Assembly (NCBI GenBank): GCA_016183225.1
Contig: JACPEZ010000004.1
Coordinates: 1-49,505, forward strand
Direction of reading: 5' to 3'
DNA from: Candidatus Daviesbacteria bacterium
Lineage (GTDB): Bacteria > Patescibacteriota > Microgenomatia > Daviesbacterales > UBA10151
Length of the DNA: 49,505 bases
Positions 37,189 through 44,787 of the stretch are shown here, in pieces. The translations under genes were made by a program, and so were the position numbers. The notes under the pieces are model-generated. The model ran no database searches and was not told where the DNA came from. It saw nothing but the letters and a program-made list of their open reading frames with translations. Every line of letters starts with the position of its first letter. Within the stretch, counting starts at the first letter, position 1.

Positions 37189-38322
37189 ATGTTTGAGCCA
37201 AGATATCAAATCAGCCCCAAAACTTTATCCAACATGACCGGGATTGCCGAAATCAAGGCAGTGGTGGAGCGCTCCCGGGTGCTTCCTCTTAACGAGGCCC
37301 AGCTTCGCCGTCAGGCCATTTTGCGCATGGCCCATACTTCCACTTCGATCGAGGGAAATAAACTGGCCGAGTTTGAGGTGGGAAAAGTGCTGGAGGGAAA
37401 ATCCGTCAGAGCTTCACAAAAAGATGTTCTAGAGGTAGAAAACTACTATCAGGCCTTAAAAATTTTGGAAGATATGGCTAAAATAAAAAAAGATATCAGT
37501 CCGGATGAAATTTTAAGGCTTCATAAAATAGTCATCGAAGGTTTGGTGGAAAAGGAAAAAACCGCCAAATTCAGGCCGTCTGATGTTTATGTGCTGGATG
37601 ATTTGGGCGACGGACGTGAAATGCTGCGGTTTAAGGCCCCTCCTGCCTCATCTGTTGCTAAACTCATTAAGGATCTGCTGGATTGGCTAAAACAATCCAA
37701 AAAAGACAGAATACATCCCATTATTAGGGCGGGAATTTTGCATTTGCAGTTTGTGACCATCCATCCTTTTACCGACGGCAATGGTCGGGTGGCCAGGCTG
37801 CTGACCCAACTTCAGCTTTACCGGGATAACTGGGATTTTAGAAAAATTCTGGTGTTGGAAGATTATTACAATCGGGACAGATTATCTTATTACAAAGCGG
37901 AAAATCTGGCCCAGGGGAAACAATATGAAAAAGATATGGATTTTTCCGGCTGGCTGGAATACTTCACCACCGGTTTTCTGATTGAGGCCAGGAAAGCCTT
38001 GGAACAAATCCAATCCATCGGTTTTGGCAGGATTTCCAAAAAGAGCGAGCAGGTTTTTCTGGACCGGGATGAAATTCTAATCATGGATTTTTTAACGACT
38101 ACCGGCAGAATTACTTCGGATGATGTAACGGATATTTTAAAAGTGGCCAAACGTTCAGCCCAGCTAAAACTTAAAAAATTAGTTGATAATGGTTTGGTTA
38201 AACCGCAGGGCAAGGGTCCCAGTACGTATTATGTCATTGCGATAACTTGCGCGATTATTGCGCGATCTGCCACCTTTCAGGAGTCTCCCTCGACTCCGCT
38301 CGGGACAAGAAAGCTCACCTGA
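37189..38322 (+). CDS. Fic-domain protein (AMPylase-type, class II) with C-terminal winged helix
   Basis: 377 aa. The N-terminal inhibitory motif TSIEGN (52-57) marks class II autoinhibited Fic. The active-site loop is complete: HPFTDGNGR (192-200) with catalytic His192. The C-terminal part (FLTTTGRITSDDVTDILKVAKRSAQLKLKKLVDNGLV) is a winged helix-turn-helix, suggesting DNA binding or autoregulation. The last about 27 residues after STYYVIA come from repeat DNA (repeat B and a hairpin), so the original stop appears to have been displaced. Confidence 0.92.
   Translation: MFEPRYQISPKTLSNMTGIAEIKAVVERSRVLPLNEAQLRRQAILRMAHTSTSIEGNKLAEFEVGKVLEGKSVRASQKDVLEVENYYQALKILEDMAKIKKDISPDEILRLHKIVIEGLVEKEKTAKFRPSDVYVLDDLGDGREMLRFKAPPASSVAKLIKDLLDWLKQSKKDRIHPIIRAGILHLQFVTIHPFTDGNGRVARLLTQLQLYRDNWDFRKILVLEDYYNRDRLSYYKAENLAQGKQYEKDMDFSGWLEYFTTGFLIEARKALEQIQSIGFGRISKKSEQVFLDRDEILIMDFLTTTGRITSDDVTDILKVAKRSAQLKLKKLVDNGLVKPQGKGPSTYYVIAITCAIIARSATFQESPSTPLGTRKLT
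38239..38263. repeat. Iteron-like repeat B at the fic 3' end
   Basis: GCGATA (38239), GCGCGAT (38249) and GCGCGAT (38260) with the same 10/11-bp phasing as repeat A. Here it is read in frame as part of the fic tail. Confidence 0.7.
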
Positions 38323-38332
38323 AAGGTGTTTT
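38271..38332. terminator. Long-stem hairpin at the fic 3' end (terminator or small mobile hairpin)
   Basis: CACCTTTCAGG (38271-38281) and CCTGAAAGGTG (38318-38328) are perfect 11-bp arms followed by TTTTAAAA. The 36-nt loop contains a copy of the CCTCGACTCCGCTCGGG repeat. It spans the fic stop codon. It can act as terminator, and its nested repeat content suggests an inserted unit. Confidence 0.65.
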
Positions 38333-38415
38333 AAAACAGCCTCTTGCATTTAAGTTTTTGTAATGAGATAATACTTGTAGAGTGTGTAGAGTGTATTTTT
38401 CAGTTTCACTGTAAG

Positions 38416-38451
38416 TCACCTCACATAAGTAAAGAAAAGAAAGTGGGGTGA
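38416..38451 (+). promoter_or_regulatory. Hairpin sequestering the Shine-Dalgarno of the RRM gene
   Basis: TCACCTCAC (38416-38424) can pair with GTGGGGTGA (38443-38451) over 9 bp with a single U-G pair. The 3' strand is the Shine-Dalgarno of the UUG-started RRM gene. Folding would block translation; opening (by heat, protein or ribosome) would allow it. Confidence 0.65.
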
Positions 38452-38457
38452 TTTATT

Positions 38458-38718
38458 TTGAATAACAAAAAGTTATTTGTTGGCTCCCTTCCGTGGGGCG
38501 TTGACGACGCCAAACTGGCTCAAATTTTTTCCCAGGCCGGAACAGTAGTTTCCGCTCAAGTGGTAAAAGACAGAGACACAGGCAGATCCAGAGGTTTTGG
38601 ATTTGTGGAAATGTCAAGCGACGAGGAAGCTCAAAACGCAGTCAACAATCTAAACGGCACAGATGTTGACGGTCGCAAGATCGTTGTTAACATTGCCCGT
38701 CCTCGAGAAGATCGATAA
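38458..38718 (+). CDS. RRM RNA-binding protein (small, single domain), UUG start
   Basis: 86 aa from TTG at 38458 with GGGG 9 nt upstream. A single RRM: RNP2 KLFVGSLPW and RNP1 RSRGFGFVEM, with the C-terminal VNIARPRE. It resembles the cold-inducible Rbp proteins of cyanobacteria and other bacteria. The Shine-Dalgarno lies in a hairpin. Confidence 0.93.
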   Translation: MNNKKLFVGSLPWGVDDAKLAQIFSQAGTVVSAQVVKDRDTGRSRGFGFVEMSSDEEAQNAVNNLNGTDVDGRKIVVNIARPREDR

Positions 38719-38841
38719 TTTTCCATTTGATTTGGTAAAATGATTTCGATGATTTTTTGCAGGTAAAAATTTCCTATACGGAATTTCCTGAAGTTTGGTT
38801 GTGGTTAAATTCCGGGTTGTGATTCCTTCAACCTGTCAATG

Positions 38842-38913
38842 TCGGGGTGAGAGGAATTGAACCTCCTGCTTCTCGGTCCCAAACCGAGCGTTCTACCGAT
38901 GAACTACACCCCG
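38842..38913 (-). tRNA. tRNA-Pro (anticodon UGG)
   Basis: Minus strand: acceptor CGGGGTG/CACCCCG plus A, anticodon stem CTCGG/CCGAG with TGG, T-loop TTCAATT. It lies 37 nt from tRNA-Leu(UAA). Confidence 0.95.
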
Positions 38914-38948
38914 CCTTCGCCAAGGCTATGGCGGATGCATCCGCCATA
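38913..38948. repeat. Palindromic spacer between two tRNA genes
   Basis: GCCTT-CGCC-AAGGC is followed at 38927-38948 by a perfect 22-bp palindrome (half-site TATGGCGGATG). The two hairpins fill the whole tRNA spacer. Such GC-rich hairpin words look like dispersed repeats and could act in tRNA processing. Confidence 0.65.
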
Positions 38949-38950
38949 AG

Positions 38951-39032
38951 TGCCGCGAGTGGGACTCGAACCCACACCCCTTGCGGGACTTGCTCTTAAG
39001 GCAAGCGCGTATGCCAATTCCGCCACCGCGGC
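38951..39032 (-). tRNA. tRNA-Leu (anticodon UAA)
   Basis: Minus strand: acceptor GCCGCGG/TCGCGGC plus A, anticodon stem CTTGC/GCAAG with TAA, a long variable arm, T-loop TTCGAGT. Confidence 0.95.
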
Positions 39033-39161
39033 AACCTGTCTATTTTACCAAAAATTTTGGGGGGTTGACATAACCAAATTTTAGGGGGACAATAAACATG
39101 AAATCTCTAATTCCACAGACGGGTAAAGGGATTTTTTTGTTGGAAAAAGGAGGATTTTACT
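39033..39161 (+). other. Intergenic leader of the 137-aa membrane protein
   Basis: TTGACATAACC (39065) gives a -35-like TTGACA, and AAAGGAGG at about 39147 is a strong Shine-Dalgarno for the ATG at 39162. No other structure was seen. Confidence 0.4.
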
Positions 39162-39575
39162 ATGTCTAGAACATTTGTCCCTTTGGAAAAAGTATCCTTC
39201 AAGCTCATCAAATGGGTGGGGACTCCCTACTCTATAATTTTCCACACTCTTTTATTTCTGGTGGTTCCCGCTTTGGCTTTGCTGGGTTTTGAACTGCGTT
39301 CAATACTTTTAATGTTTACCACCTGGTTGTCTATTGAAGCCATTTATCTGGCCATATTTATTCAAATGTCTGTCAACAGGAACACGGAAAGTCTGGAGGA
39401 AGTGGAAGAGGATATTGAGGATATTCAGGAAGAAACCTCCGAAGAAGAGGAAGCTCACAAAGTCCTGCTGCATATTGGACATCAAATGAGAACTATCCAG
39501 CACGATCTTGATGTTTTGAAAAAAAGCGGAGTTTTAAAAGTAAACGGCAATGGTCAGCGTCACATTCACGCTTGA
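39162..39575 (+). CDS. Small membrane protein with acidic coiled tail (DUF1003/low-affinity iron permease-like)
   Basis: 137 aa. Two membrane segments (PYSIIFHTLLFLVVPALALLGF and ILLMFTTWLSIEAIYLAIFIQM) followed by the SVNRNTESL motif and a very acidic coiled region (EEVEEDIEDIQEETSEEEE). The FHTLLF...EAIYLAIFIQ pattern recalls DUF1003 or low-affinity iron permease-like proteins. The exact role is unknown. Confidence 0.6.
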   Translation: MSRTFVPLEKVSFKLIKWVGTPYSIIFHTLLFLVVPALALLGFELRSILLMFTTWLSIEAIYLAIFIQMSVNRNTESLEEVEEDIEDIQEETSEEEEAHKVLLHIGHQMRTIQHDLDVLKKSGVLKVNGNGQRHIHA

Positions 39576-39581
39576 GGGGGT

Positions 39582-39986
39582 TTACCTCCACGCTCCCAGA
39601 ACTGCTCCTATCACCAGAAGTCCTGTCAGATGGTGGCCGGTTTGAACCAAAAACAGTTCAAAAGGCTTTCTGGAGAATAAATGATTGCCCAGCCCGGCCG
39701 GCATGACAAAGCCCAGCCAGGCCCACAAACCGGTTTTGGCTCCCAGTATCCAGCCGGTTGCCCCGGCATAATGGATAAATAAAGAGAGGATGTAGGCAGA
39801 AATTAAAGTGGTCGCAAACATCAAGCCGAACTTTCCGGCCATGCCTGATTTGTCCGGTTTATTCTTATCCAATCCTTCCAACCTCATCCATCGCTTGCCA
39901 AAAACAGTTTCCGAATACCACAGAAAACCCACTCCCATGGCTGCTACGGCGGAAACCACCACTGCTGTTAAATTAACCGGTATCAT
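39582..39986 (-). CDS. DUF1761 family membrane protein
   Basis: 134 aa from the ATG at 39986 (MIPVNLTAVVVSAVAAMGVGFLWYSETVFGKRWM); the frame is open to 40160 but that part runs over a tRNA. Four membrane segments and GFLWYSETVFGKRW are typical of DUF1761. Function unknown. Confidence 0.85.
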   Translation of the reverse strand: MIPVNLTAVVVSAVAAMGVGFLWYSETVFGKRWMRLEGLDKNKPDKSGMAGKFGLMFATTLISAYILSLFIHYAGATGWILGAKTGLWAWLGFVMPAGLGNHLFSRKPFELFLVQTGHHLTGLLVIGAVLGAWR

Positions 39987-40059
39987 GTTCCTGCTTTGAG
40001 AATAAGCTTTATTAAGTTCCTTGTCAAGCAGGCATTTTTTAGTTAAAATACTATGGAAT

Positions 40060-40130
40060 GCGGGATTAGTTGAGCGGTCCAACATCTGCTTTCCAAGCAG
40101 AGAAGAGGGGTTCGACTCCCCTATCCCGCT
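40060..40130 (+). tRNA. tRNA-Gly (anticodon UCC)
   Basis: Complete cloverleaf: acceptor GCGGGAT/ATCCCGC plus T, anticodon stem TCTGC/GCAGA with TCC, T-loop TTCGACT. It is the second glycine tRNA of the window. Confidence 0.95.
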
Positions 40131-40154
40131 CTTTGAGGAAGGGTGGCGATCGTC

Positions 40155-40173
40155 TTCCACCCGAAAGGTGGAA
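40155..40173. repeat. 19-bp palindromic hairpin repeat (copy 1), also acts as Shine-Dalgarno
   Basis: TTCCACCCGAAAGGTGGAA. An identical 19-mer lies inside dinB at 46040-46058. Here its right arm GGTGGAA ends one base before the likely GTG start of the sugar dehydrogenase at 40175, so the arm provides the ribosome site. Confidence 0.85.
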
Positions 40174-40174
40174 A

Positions 40175-41326
40175 GTGATTAAAAAAGATTTTATTTATGT
40201 AGGCATAATTTTGTTGCTTATTTTTTTGGCAATATTTTATCTGCAGAAAAATCAGCAGAGACCTCAACCTCAAGAAGCACCTATTACAGCCTATGATGCA
40301 GACCGGGAAAAATATGACTGGAACATCACAGAGGTTGCTACTAACTTGGAAGTCCCTTGGGATATGGCTCTTGCCCCAAACAAGGATATTTTCATTACCG
40401 AACGACCGGGCAGGTTAAAAATTTTAACCAAAAATGGTGAAGTTAAAACAGTTGCCAGTTTGCCTCAAGTGGCTTCTGTGGGTGAAAGCGGTCTAACCGG
40501 TTTGGCACTTCACCCTGATTTTTCCAAAAACGGCTATATTTATCTTTATTATACCTACAGGAAAAGCGGGGGGATTTTCAACAGAGTTTCACGCTTTATC
40601 TATAAAAATACTCAAATTTCCGATGAAACAATTATTTTGGATCAACTTCCCGGCGGGGTGATACATAACGGGGGCAGGTTGCGATTTGGTCCTGATAAAA
40701 AGCTCTGGGTTTTAACAGGCGACGGGGCAAAGCCGGATACTGCCCAGAATATGGAGTCTTTGGGAGGCAAGGTGTTAAGGATCAATGATAACGGTTCTGT
40801 TCCTTCGGATAATCCCGTTAAGGGATCCTTAATTTATTCCCTGGGCCACAGAAATCCTCAAGGACTGGACTTTCACCCGTTAACCGAAGAGATTTTGGTA
40901 ACGGAACACGGTGAAACTGCTCATGATGAAATAAATTTAATTAAACCAAAAGCAAATTATGGCTGGCCAATTGTCAAAAAATGCTTTTCCGACAATCCTC
41001 AATATGCCTCCCCCATACTTTGTTCCGAAGAACAAACCTATGCACCATCAGGCAGTGCGTTTATCGGTTCAAAAATCTGGAGACTTCGCGACTCATTTTT
41101 CTTTGCCGGACTGCGGGGACAACTGCTGGAGCGCCTGGAGATCATAAACGGACAGGTGACTGCCCGCGAAACTGTTGTTAAAGATCAATACGGCAGACTG
41201 CGTGGAGTATTGGCAGATCCAAAAGAAGGCGTTTTGTATGTCTCCACTTCCAATCGCGACGGCCGCGGCAACCCCAAAACAGGTGATGATAAAATCCTCA
41301 AAATCCAGCCTAAACTTGTTAATTGA
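40175..41326 (+). CDS. PQQ-type glucose/sorbosone dehydrogenase, membrane-anchored
   Basis: 383 aa from GTG at 40175; the frame is open back into tRNA-Gly. An N-terminal membrane anchor (about 5-24, FIYVGIILLLIFLAIFYL) is followed by a beta-propeller: LEVPWDMALAPNKDIFITERPGRL, GLTGLALHPDFSKNGYIYLYYT, IHNGGRLRFGPDKKLWVLTGDG, SLGHRNPQGLDFHP and ILVTEHGETAHDEIN. These match soluble quinoprotein glucose dehydrogenase-like aldose sugar dehydrogenases. Whether PQQ is available in such a small genome is unknown. Confidence 0.88.
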   Translation: MIKKDFIYVGIILLLIFLAIFYLQKNQQRPQPQEAPITAYDADREKYDWNITEVATNLEVPWDMALAPNKDIFITERPGRLKILTKNGEVKTVASLPQVASVGESGLTGLALHPDFSKNGYIYLYYTYRKSGGIFNRVSRFIYKNTQISDETIILDQLPGGVIHNGGRLRFGPDKKLWVLTGDGAKPDTAQNMESLGGKVLRINDNGSVPSDNPVKGSLIYSLGHRNPQGLDFHPLTEEILVTEHGETAHDEINLIKPKANYGWPIVKKCFSDNPQYASPILCSEEQTYAPSGSAFIGSKIWRLRDSFFFAGLRGQLLERLEIINGQVTARETVVKDQYGRLRGVLADPKEGVLYVSTSNRDGRGNPKTGDDKILKIQPKLVN

Positions 41327-42131
41327 AATAATCGTAGACAGCTTCAGAAATTTTAGCAATTATCTCTCCTGCCGCGGCAGGGTCTTTTGTTTCCGATAAA
41401 ACCACTATTACAAAATCCCCCTTTGGGGAAAAAATTACCCCCGCATCATTTTCAAAAAATCCAATATCCCCTGTTTTATGGGCCACTTTTGTTCCGGGGG
41501 GCAAATACTTGGGGATCCTGTCATTAATGGTTTGTCTTGATAAAAGTTCCATCATCTGTTTCGAATACTCCTGATCAATAATTTCTCCGCGGTAAAGCTT
41601 TTCCAAAAAGGAAGCAGCCTCTTTAGCTGTGATTTTTTCCGGAATGTCCTCTGAACTGCCTAATCTATTAAGCAGAGCCAGCGCCGCATAATTATGAGAA
41701 ATAGTGATCATTTGTTCTATGGCAGATTTAATGGAGAAATTAATCATGCCGCTTTGAAACTCGGCTTCTTCTTTATCCAGATCAAATTTTTTATTTAAAA
41801 AGACAACATCTGCCACCAGGAGATCGTCCTCTTTAATTTTTCCTTCTTTGATTTGTTCAAATGCCGCCTTCATCACCCACAGCTTATACAGACTGCCGGC
41901 TTGAAATTCCTCATCTTCCTGTCTGGAAAATATTTCACCTGTTGACAAATTCTTAATATATATGCCGTATTTGCCTTCGCTATCTTTTAGCAAATCAGCT
42001 ATTTCATCTTTCAGGCCGGTTTTTTCAAAATTAAAGGTGAAAGTGTCCGACCTGCTGAAAATAACAGCCAGCAGCAGATATGCTACCAGTAAAATTAAGA
42101 GAATTTTAAAGATTTTGTAAGTCTTGATCAA
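41319..42131 (-). CDS. Class A beta-lactamase-fold serine hydrolase, membrane-anchored
   Basis: 270 aa. Membrane segment at about 8-25. The three active-site motifs are present: S80-L-Y-K83, S145-H-N147, and K219-T-G221. The order and spacing match class A beta-lactamases and related DD-peptidase-like proteins. Clear Glu166-type placement cannot be shown here. It may act on peptidoglycan or on beta-lactams. Confidence 0.85.
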   Translation of the reverse strand: MIKTYKIFKILLILLVAYLLLAVIFSRSDTFTFNFEKTGLKDEIADLLKDSEGKYGIYIKNLSTGEIFSRQEDEEFQAGSLYKLWVMKAAFEQIKEGKIKEDDLLVADVVFLNKKFDLDKEEAEFQSGMINFSIKSAIEQMITISHNYAALALLNRLGSSEDIPEKITAKEAASFLEKLYRGEIIDQEYSKQMMELLSRQTINDRIPKYLPPGTKVAHKTGDIGFFENDAGVIFSPKGDFVIVVLSETKDPAAAGEIIAKISEAVYDYFN

Positions 42132-42402
42132 CGCCGGTAAATTCCTGTTCCAGATCTTCCAGATTAACTGAATTTAGCTCCTGTTGCAGGCTATCGGCTG
42201 CTGCCGGAGAGGGAGAAGCTTTTGAGGATTGGCCTGCCTGTTGTCTGCTTTGGAAAAGATAAATCCCGGCAATCAACACAATCACTATGACCAGTCCCGC
42301 AATCAGCCACATGGTTTTGCCTTTGGCAGGAGTTGGAGCCGGAGCAGGAGGTGTTTGCATCATGACCGGAGCAGCCGGCGGTACCGCTACCTTGGGTTCC
42401 AT
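42106..42402 (-). CDS. Hypothetical membrane protein with Pro/Ala-rich N-terminus
   Basis: 98 aa. A Pro/Ala stretch (VPPAAPVMMQTPPAPAPTP) precedes one membrane helix (TMWLIAGLVIVIVLIAGIYLF) and an Ser/Glu-rich outer tail. It starts at the last base of the upstream gene and overlaps the beta-lactamase-fold gene by 26 nt, so the three form one operon. Confidence 0.65.
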   Translation of the reverse strand: MEPKVAVPPAAPVMMQTPPAPAPTPAKGKTMWLIAGLVIVIVLIAGIYLFQSRQQAGQSSKASPSPAAADSLQQELNSVNLEDLEQEFTGVDQDLQNL

Positions 42403-42992
42403 TATTTTGGTCCTTCCCGGGCCGCCCTGATGGCTGCAGCCACTGATTGTTTGGCATCAATCACCATTTGTCTGACAGATTTAAGATCCGCGTGCAGCTT
42501 TTGCCTTAGAGCCTGCGCTTCTTCACGGGCTTTAGCTTCACCGGATATTGTCAGGGTATAATCACTGTCTGCCTGGGCTTTCACTGCCTCTGTGGCGGAT
42601 GTAATGGCGGCTTTGGCTGCAGCAATTGCATCTGTGGCGCCTACTTTAGCCTCCAGCCTGTTTAAAATAGAAGTCATTTTGTCCAGATGTTTTAGCATTT
42701 GTACCGTTTGCTTGTCATTAATCATGTTTAAATTATCGCTCACTCTGGCGGCGGCAGAGGCTTTTTTCTGATCACGGAAATTTTTGAGTTTCTCTTTCAA
42801 TGCGGCTGCCCTGGTGGCCATATTTTCTTTTCTGGTTTCAATCCGTTGGGCAATATTTTCTTTTCTTACTTCAACTCTTTCCTGTATTTTTTCTTTTCTG
42901 GTTGTGGCTGTGTCAGTAGATTCTTTGGCATAAACAGGTAGAGTAAAGCTTGCGATTAGAAGTAGCACAATGGAAAATGCTTTAATCTTCAT
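42402..42992 (-). CDS. Hypothetical exported helical protein
   Basis: 196 aa with a signal peptide (AFSIVLLLIASFTLPVYA) followed by a long Lys/Arg/Glu-rich helical region with repeated RKENIAQRIETRKENMA-like units, likely a coiled coil. Typical of CPR surface or periplasm-like proteins of unknown role. First gene of the operon with the two genes downstream. Confidence 0.7.
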   Translation of the reverse strand: MKIKAFSIVLLLIASFTLPVYAKESTDTATTRKEKIQERVEVRKENIAQRIETRKENMATRAAALKEKLKNFRDQKKASAAARVSDNLNMINDKQTVQMLKHLDKMTSILNRLEAKVGATDAIAAAKAAITSATEAVKAQADSDYTLTISGEAKAREEAQALRQKLHADLKSVRQMVIDAKQSVAAAIRAAREGPK

Positions 42993-43067
42993 TAGTTAAA
43001 CTTAACAAACTTTTTACGGTTTGTCAACTGCTCCCGTAACTGGTAAAATTAAGTTCTGTCCTAATAT

Positions 43068-43331
43068 TTGTACATTGACAAATTTAGAGTTTATTTAAGC
43101 ATAATGGTTCTACATGATAGAAAGGAGTCGGAGGAATTTTGGTCAATGACAACCAAAATTCCATTAAACCAATTTGGTAAAATAAGAATTAAACAAACAA
43201 GTTTAATAGGGAAAAGAAATCCATCTTATATGGGTACATGCAGAATCGTTATTTCTGATAAAAATCTTTTTAGGAAAATAGCTGGTTGGAAGATAGGGCT
43301 TTTAGAAAATTTTACATATTTGCCCTCATAG
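43068..43331 (+). pseudogene. C-terminal remnant of a homing-endonuclease/HTH-like CPR family
   Basis: The frame reads YIDKFRVYLSIMVLHDRKESEEFW, KIPLNQFGKIRIKQTS, MGTCRIVISDKNLFRKIAGWKIGLLENF. This pattern is familiar as the C-terminus of a common CPR protein class that carries an endonuclease or HTH-like N-terminus. Here the upstream part is gone; a stop lies two codons before the shown start, which is a TTG. The end runs into tRNA-Arg. It is probably a decayed mobile gene. The family call is from memory of the pattern and is tentative. Confidence 0.45.
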
Positions 43332-43394
43332 CTTAATGGATAAAGCAAGCGCGTTCTAAGCGTTAGACTGGGGGTTCGAGTCCCTCTGAGGGCG
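43322..43394 (+). tRNA. tRNA-Arg (anticodon UCU)
   Basis: Acceptor GCCCTCA/TGAGGGC plus G, D-stem GCTT/AAGC, anticodon stem AGCGC/GCGTT with anticodon TCT, T-arm GGGGG-TTCGAGT-CCCTC. Confidence 0.93.
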
Positions 43395-43396
43395 CA

Positions 43397-44155
43397 ATGG
43401 GTATATTTTCCGTTTGTTGTCTGGTTACATTTTCCTTTTTTAGTTTTAATCCTCTGCTTTCGCTGGAGCGGACTTTTGCCAAGCCGATTTATCAGATTAA
43501 AAAAATATTCAATTCTCAAACCATCGCTCCTAAAAATAGCTACACTATTGTTTTAGTTGGTGATTCCATGACCGATTATCTGGGATCCGGGCATGAGCTT
43601 AAAAAATATTTAAAAAATTACTACCCGAATAAGCAAATTGACATAGCGAATTTTTCCGTCGGTTCAACCAATATTTTGACTTTGCCTGACCGTTTGCAAA
43701 ATCTCACTAATTATAACGGCAGGATTTCCGAGCCCATTTTAAATACCGATTTTGACCTGATTATAATTGAGTCATTCGGTCACAATCCGATACCGCAGCT
43801 TTCGCAGCACAATGAAGTGATGGATCAGGCAAGGCAGATGATCAAACAAAGACAACCCTGGGCCCGCGTAGTGCTTCTGGCAACTATTGCGCCTCACGCG
43901 GATCGATATGCCGAAGGAGTGGCTAATTTAACGACCGAAGAAAGAAGGGAGTGGGCTAAGGAGCGGGCCAGTTATATCAAAAATCATATTGATTATGCAA
44001 AATCACACAAGCTTCCAGTTATTGATGCAAGAGGAGGAGGAAATATTGATTACATAAATACCAATGATTTTATTCATCCCTCGGTAACAGGGATAGATTT
44101 TTTAAGCCGTGAAATAGCGGATTTTATTTTCAAAAACAGAATTCTACCACTATAG
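43397..44155 (+). CDS. SGNH/GDSL-family hydrolase
   Basis: 252 aa. An N-terminal hydrophobic segment (FSVCCLVTFSFFSF) suggests export or anchoring. Block I is VLVGDSMTDYLG with the catalytic Ser, block III is ESFGHNP, and the final IDARGG...NDFIHPSVTG contains the catalytic Asp/His pair (DFIHP). The family removes acyl or acetyl groups, often from glycans. It begins 3 nt after tRNA-Arg. Confidence 0.85.
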   Translation: MGIFSVCCLVTFSFFSFNPLLSLERTFAKPIYQIKKIFNSQTIAPKNSYTIVLVGDSMTDYLGSGHELKKYLKNYYPNKQIDIANFSVGSTNILTLPDRLQNLTNYNGRISEPILNTDFDLIIIESFGHNPIPQLSQHNEVMDQARQMIKQRQPWARVVLLATIAPHADRYAEGVANLTTEERREWAKERASYIKNHIDYAKSHKLPVIDARGGGNIDYINTNDFIHPSVTGIDFLSREIADFIFKNRILPL

Positions 44156-44196
44156 GTTGCATAATGGGGTGAAAAGTTGTATACTTTTCATCTAAT

Positions 44197-44787
44197 ATGG
44201 TAGAAAGTCCAGCAAGTTTATCCGCAAGATACGCAAGCCAAATGACAGATTTAAAGCTTCCTCATTTTGAGGAGGTTGATTTCCCTCAATCAGGAAATGT
44301 CAGAGATGTTTTTGATAATTTTCGGCTAGGTTTTCCGGAGCGTGGAGGCCCAAGGGTTTTAAGCTTAAATTTTCAAGGTGTTTCCGAAATTGCACAACCA
44401 ACATTAGAAGAACTGGCCGCAGCAATCCAAGGACTTAATGTAATCAGAATTGGAGGCAGACAAATATTTACGCGGGCAGCTAATATTTGCGATCCGTTAT
44501 CAGGAAATCTTAGCCAATTTTTGGGCGAAATAAATCTGGCAATAGCAGCCGTAAATGGAGAAGAAGCTGTAATACTGGGAAAAGAAAGTTTTGTGAGAGG
44601 TTTTTCTCCCGCATTCTTAGAATTATCTAAATTAACCGGTTGGGTTAGAGGAGCAATTTATTTACGCGACCAACTTGGAATTAGTTCCCCGGCAGCGCGA
44701 AGCAAACTTCTTGCCATGTTTCAGTTGGGAATTGTTATTGCCAGAGGGGATGTTGGTCAAAACGGAGTTGTTCATAGTCTTGTATAA
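44197..44787 (+). CDS. Hypothetical protein (196 aa)
   Basis: Soluble, with no recognised motif (LPHFEEVDFPQSGNVRDVFDN, VLSLNFQGVSEIAQPTLEELAAAI). The second half is Ala/Leu-rich and helical. Its 3' end overlaps the SDR gene on the other strand by 16 nt. Confidence 0.5.
   Translation: MVESPASLSARYASQMTDLKLPHFEEVDFPQSGNVRDVFDNFRLGFPERGGPRVLSLNFQGVSEIAQPTLEELAAAIQGLNVIRIGGRQIFTRAANICDPLSGNLSQFLGEINLAIAAVNGEEAVILGKESFVRGFSPAFLELSKLTGWVRGAIYLRDQLGISSPAARSKLLAMFQLGIVIARGDVGQNGVVHSLV

Noticed and set aside
39987..40160. N-terminal extension of the DUF1761 frame
   Set aside because: It is antisense to tRNA-Gly, and the family begins at MIPVNL.
40070..40174. N-terminal extension of the sugar dehydrogenase frame
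   Set aside because: It is read from tRNA-Gly and the palindromic repeat; GTG at 40175 leads directly into the membrane anchor.
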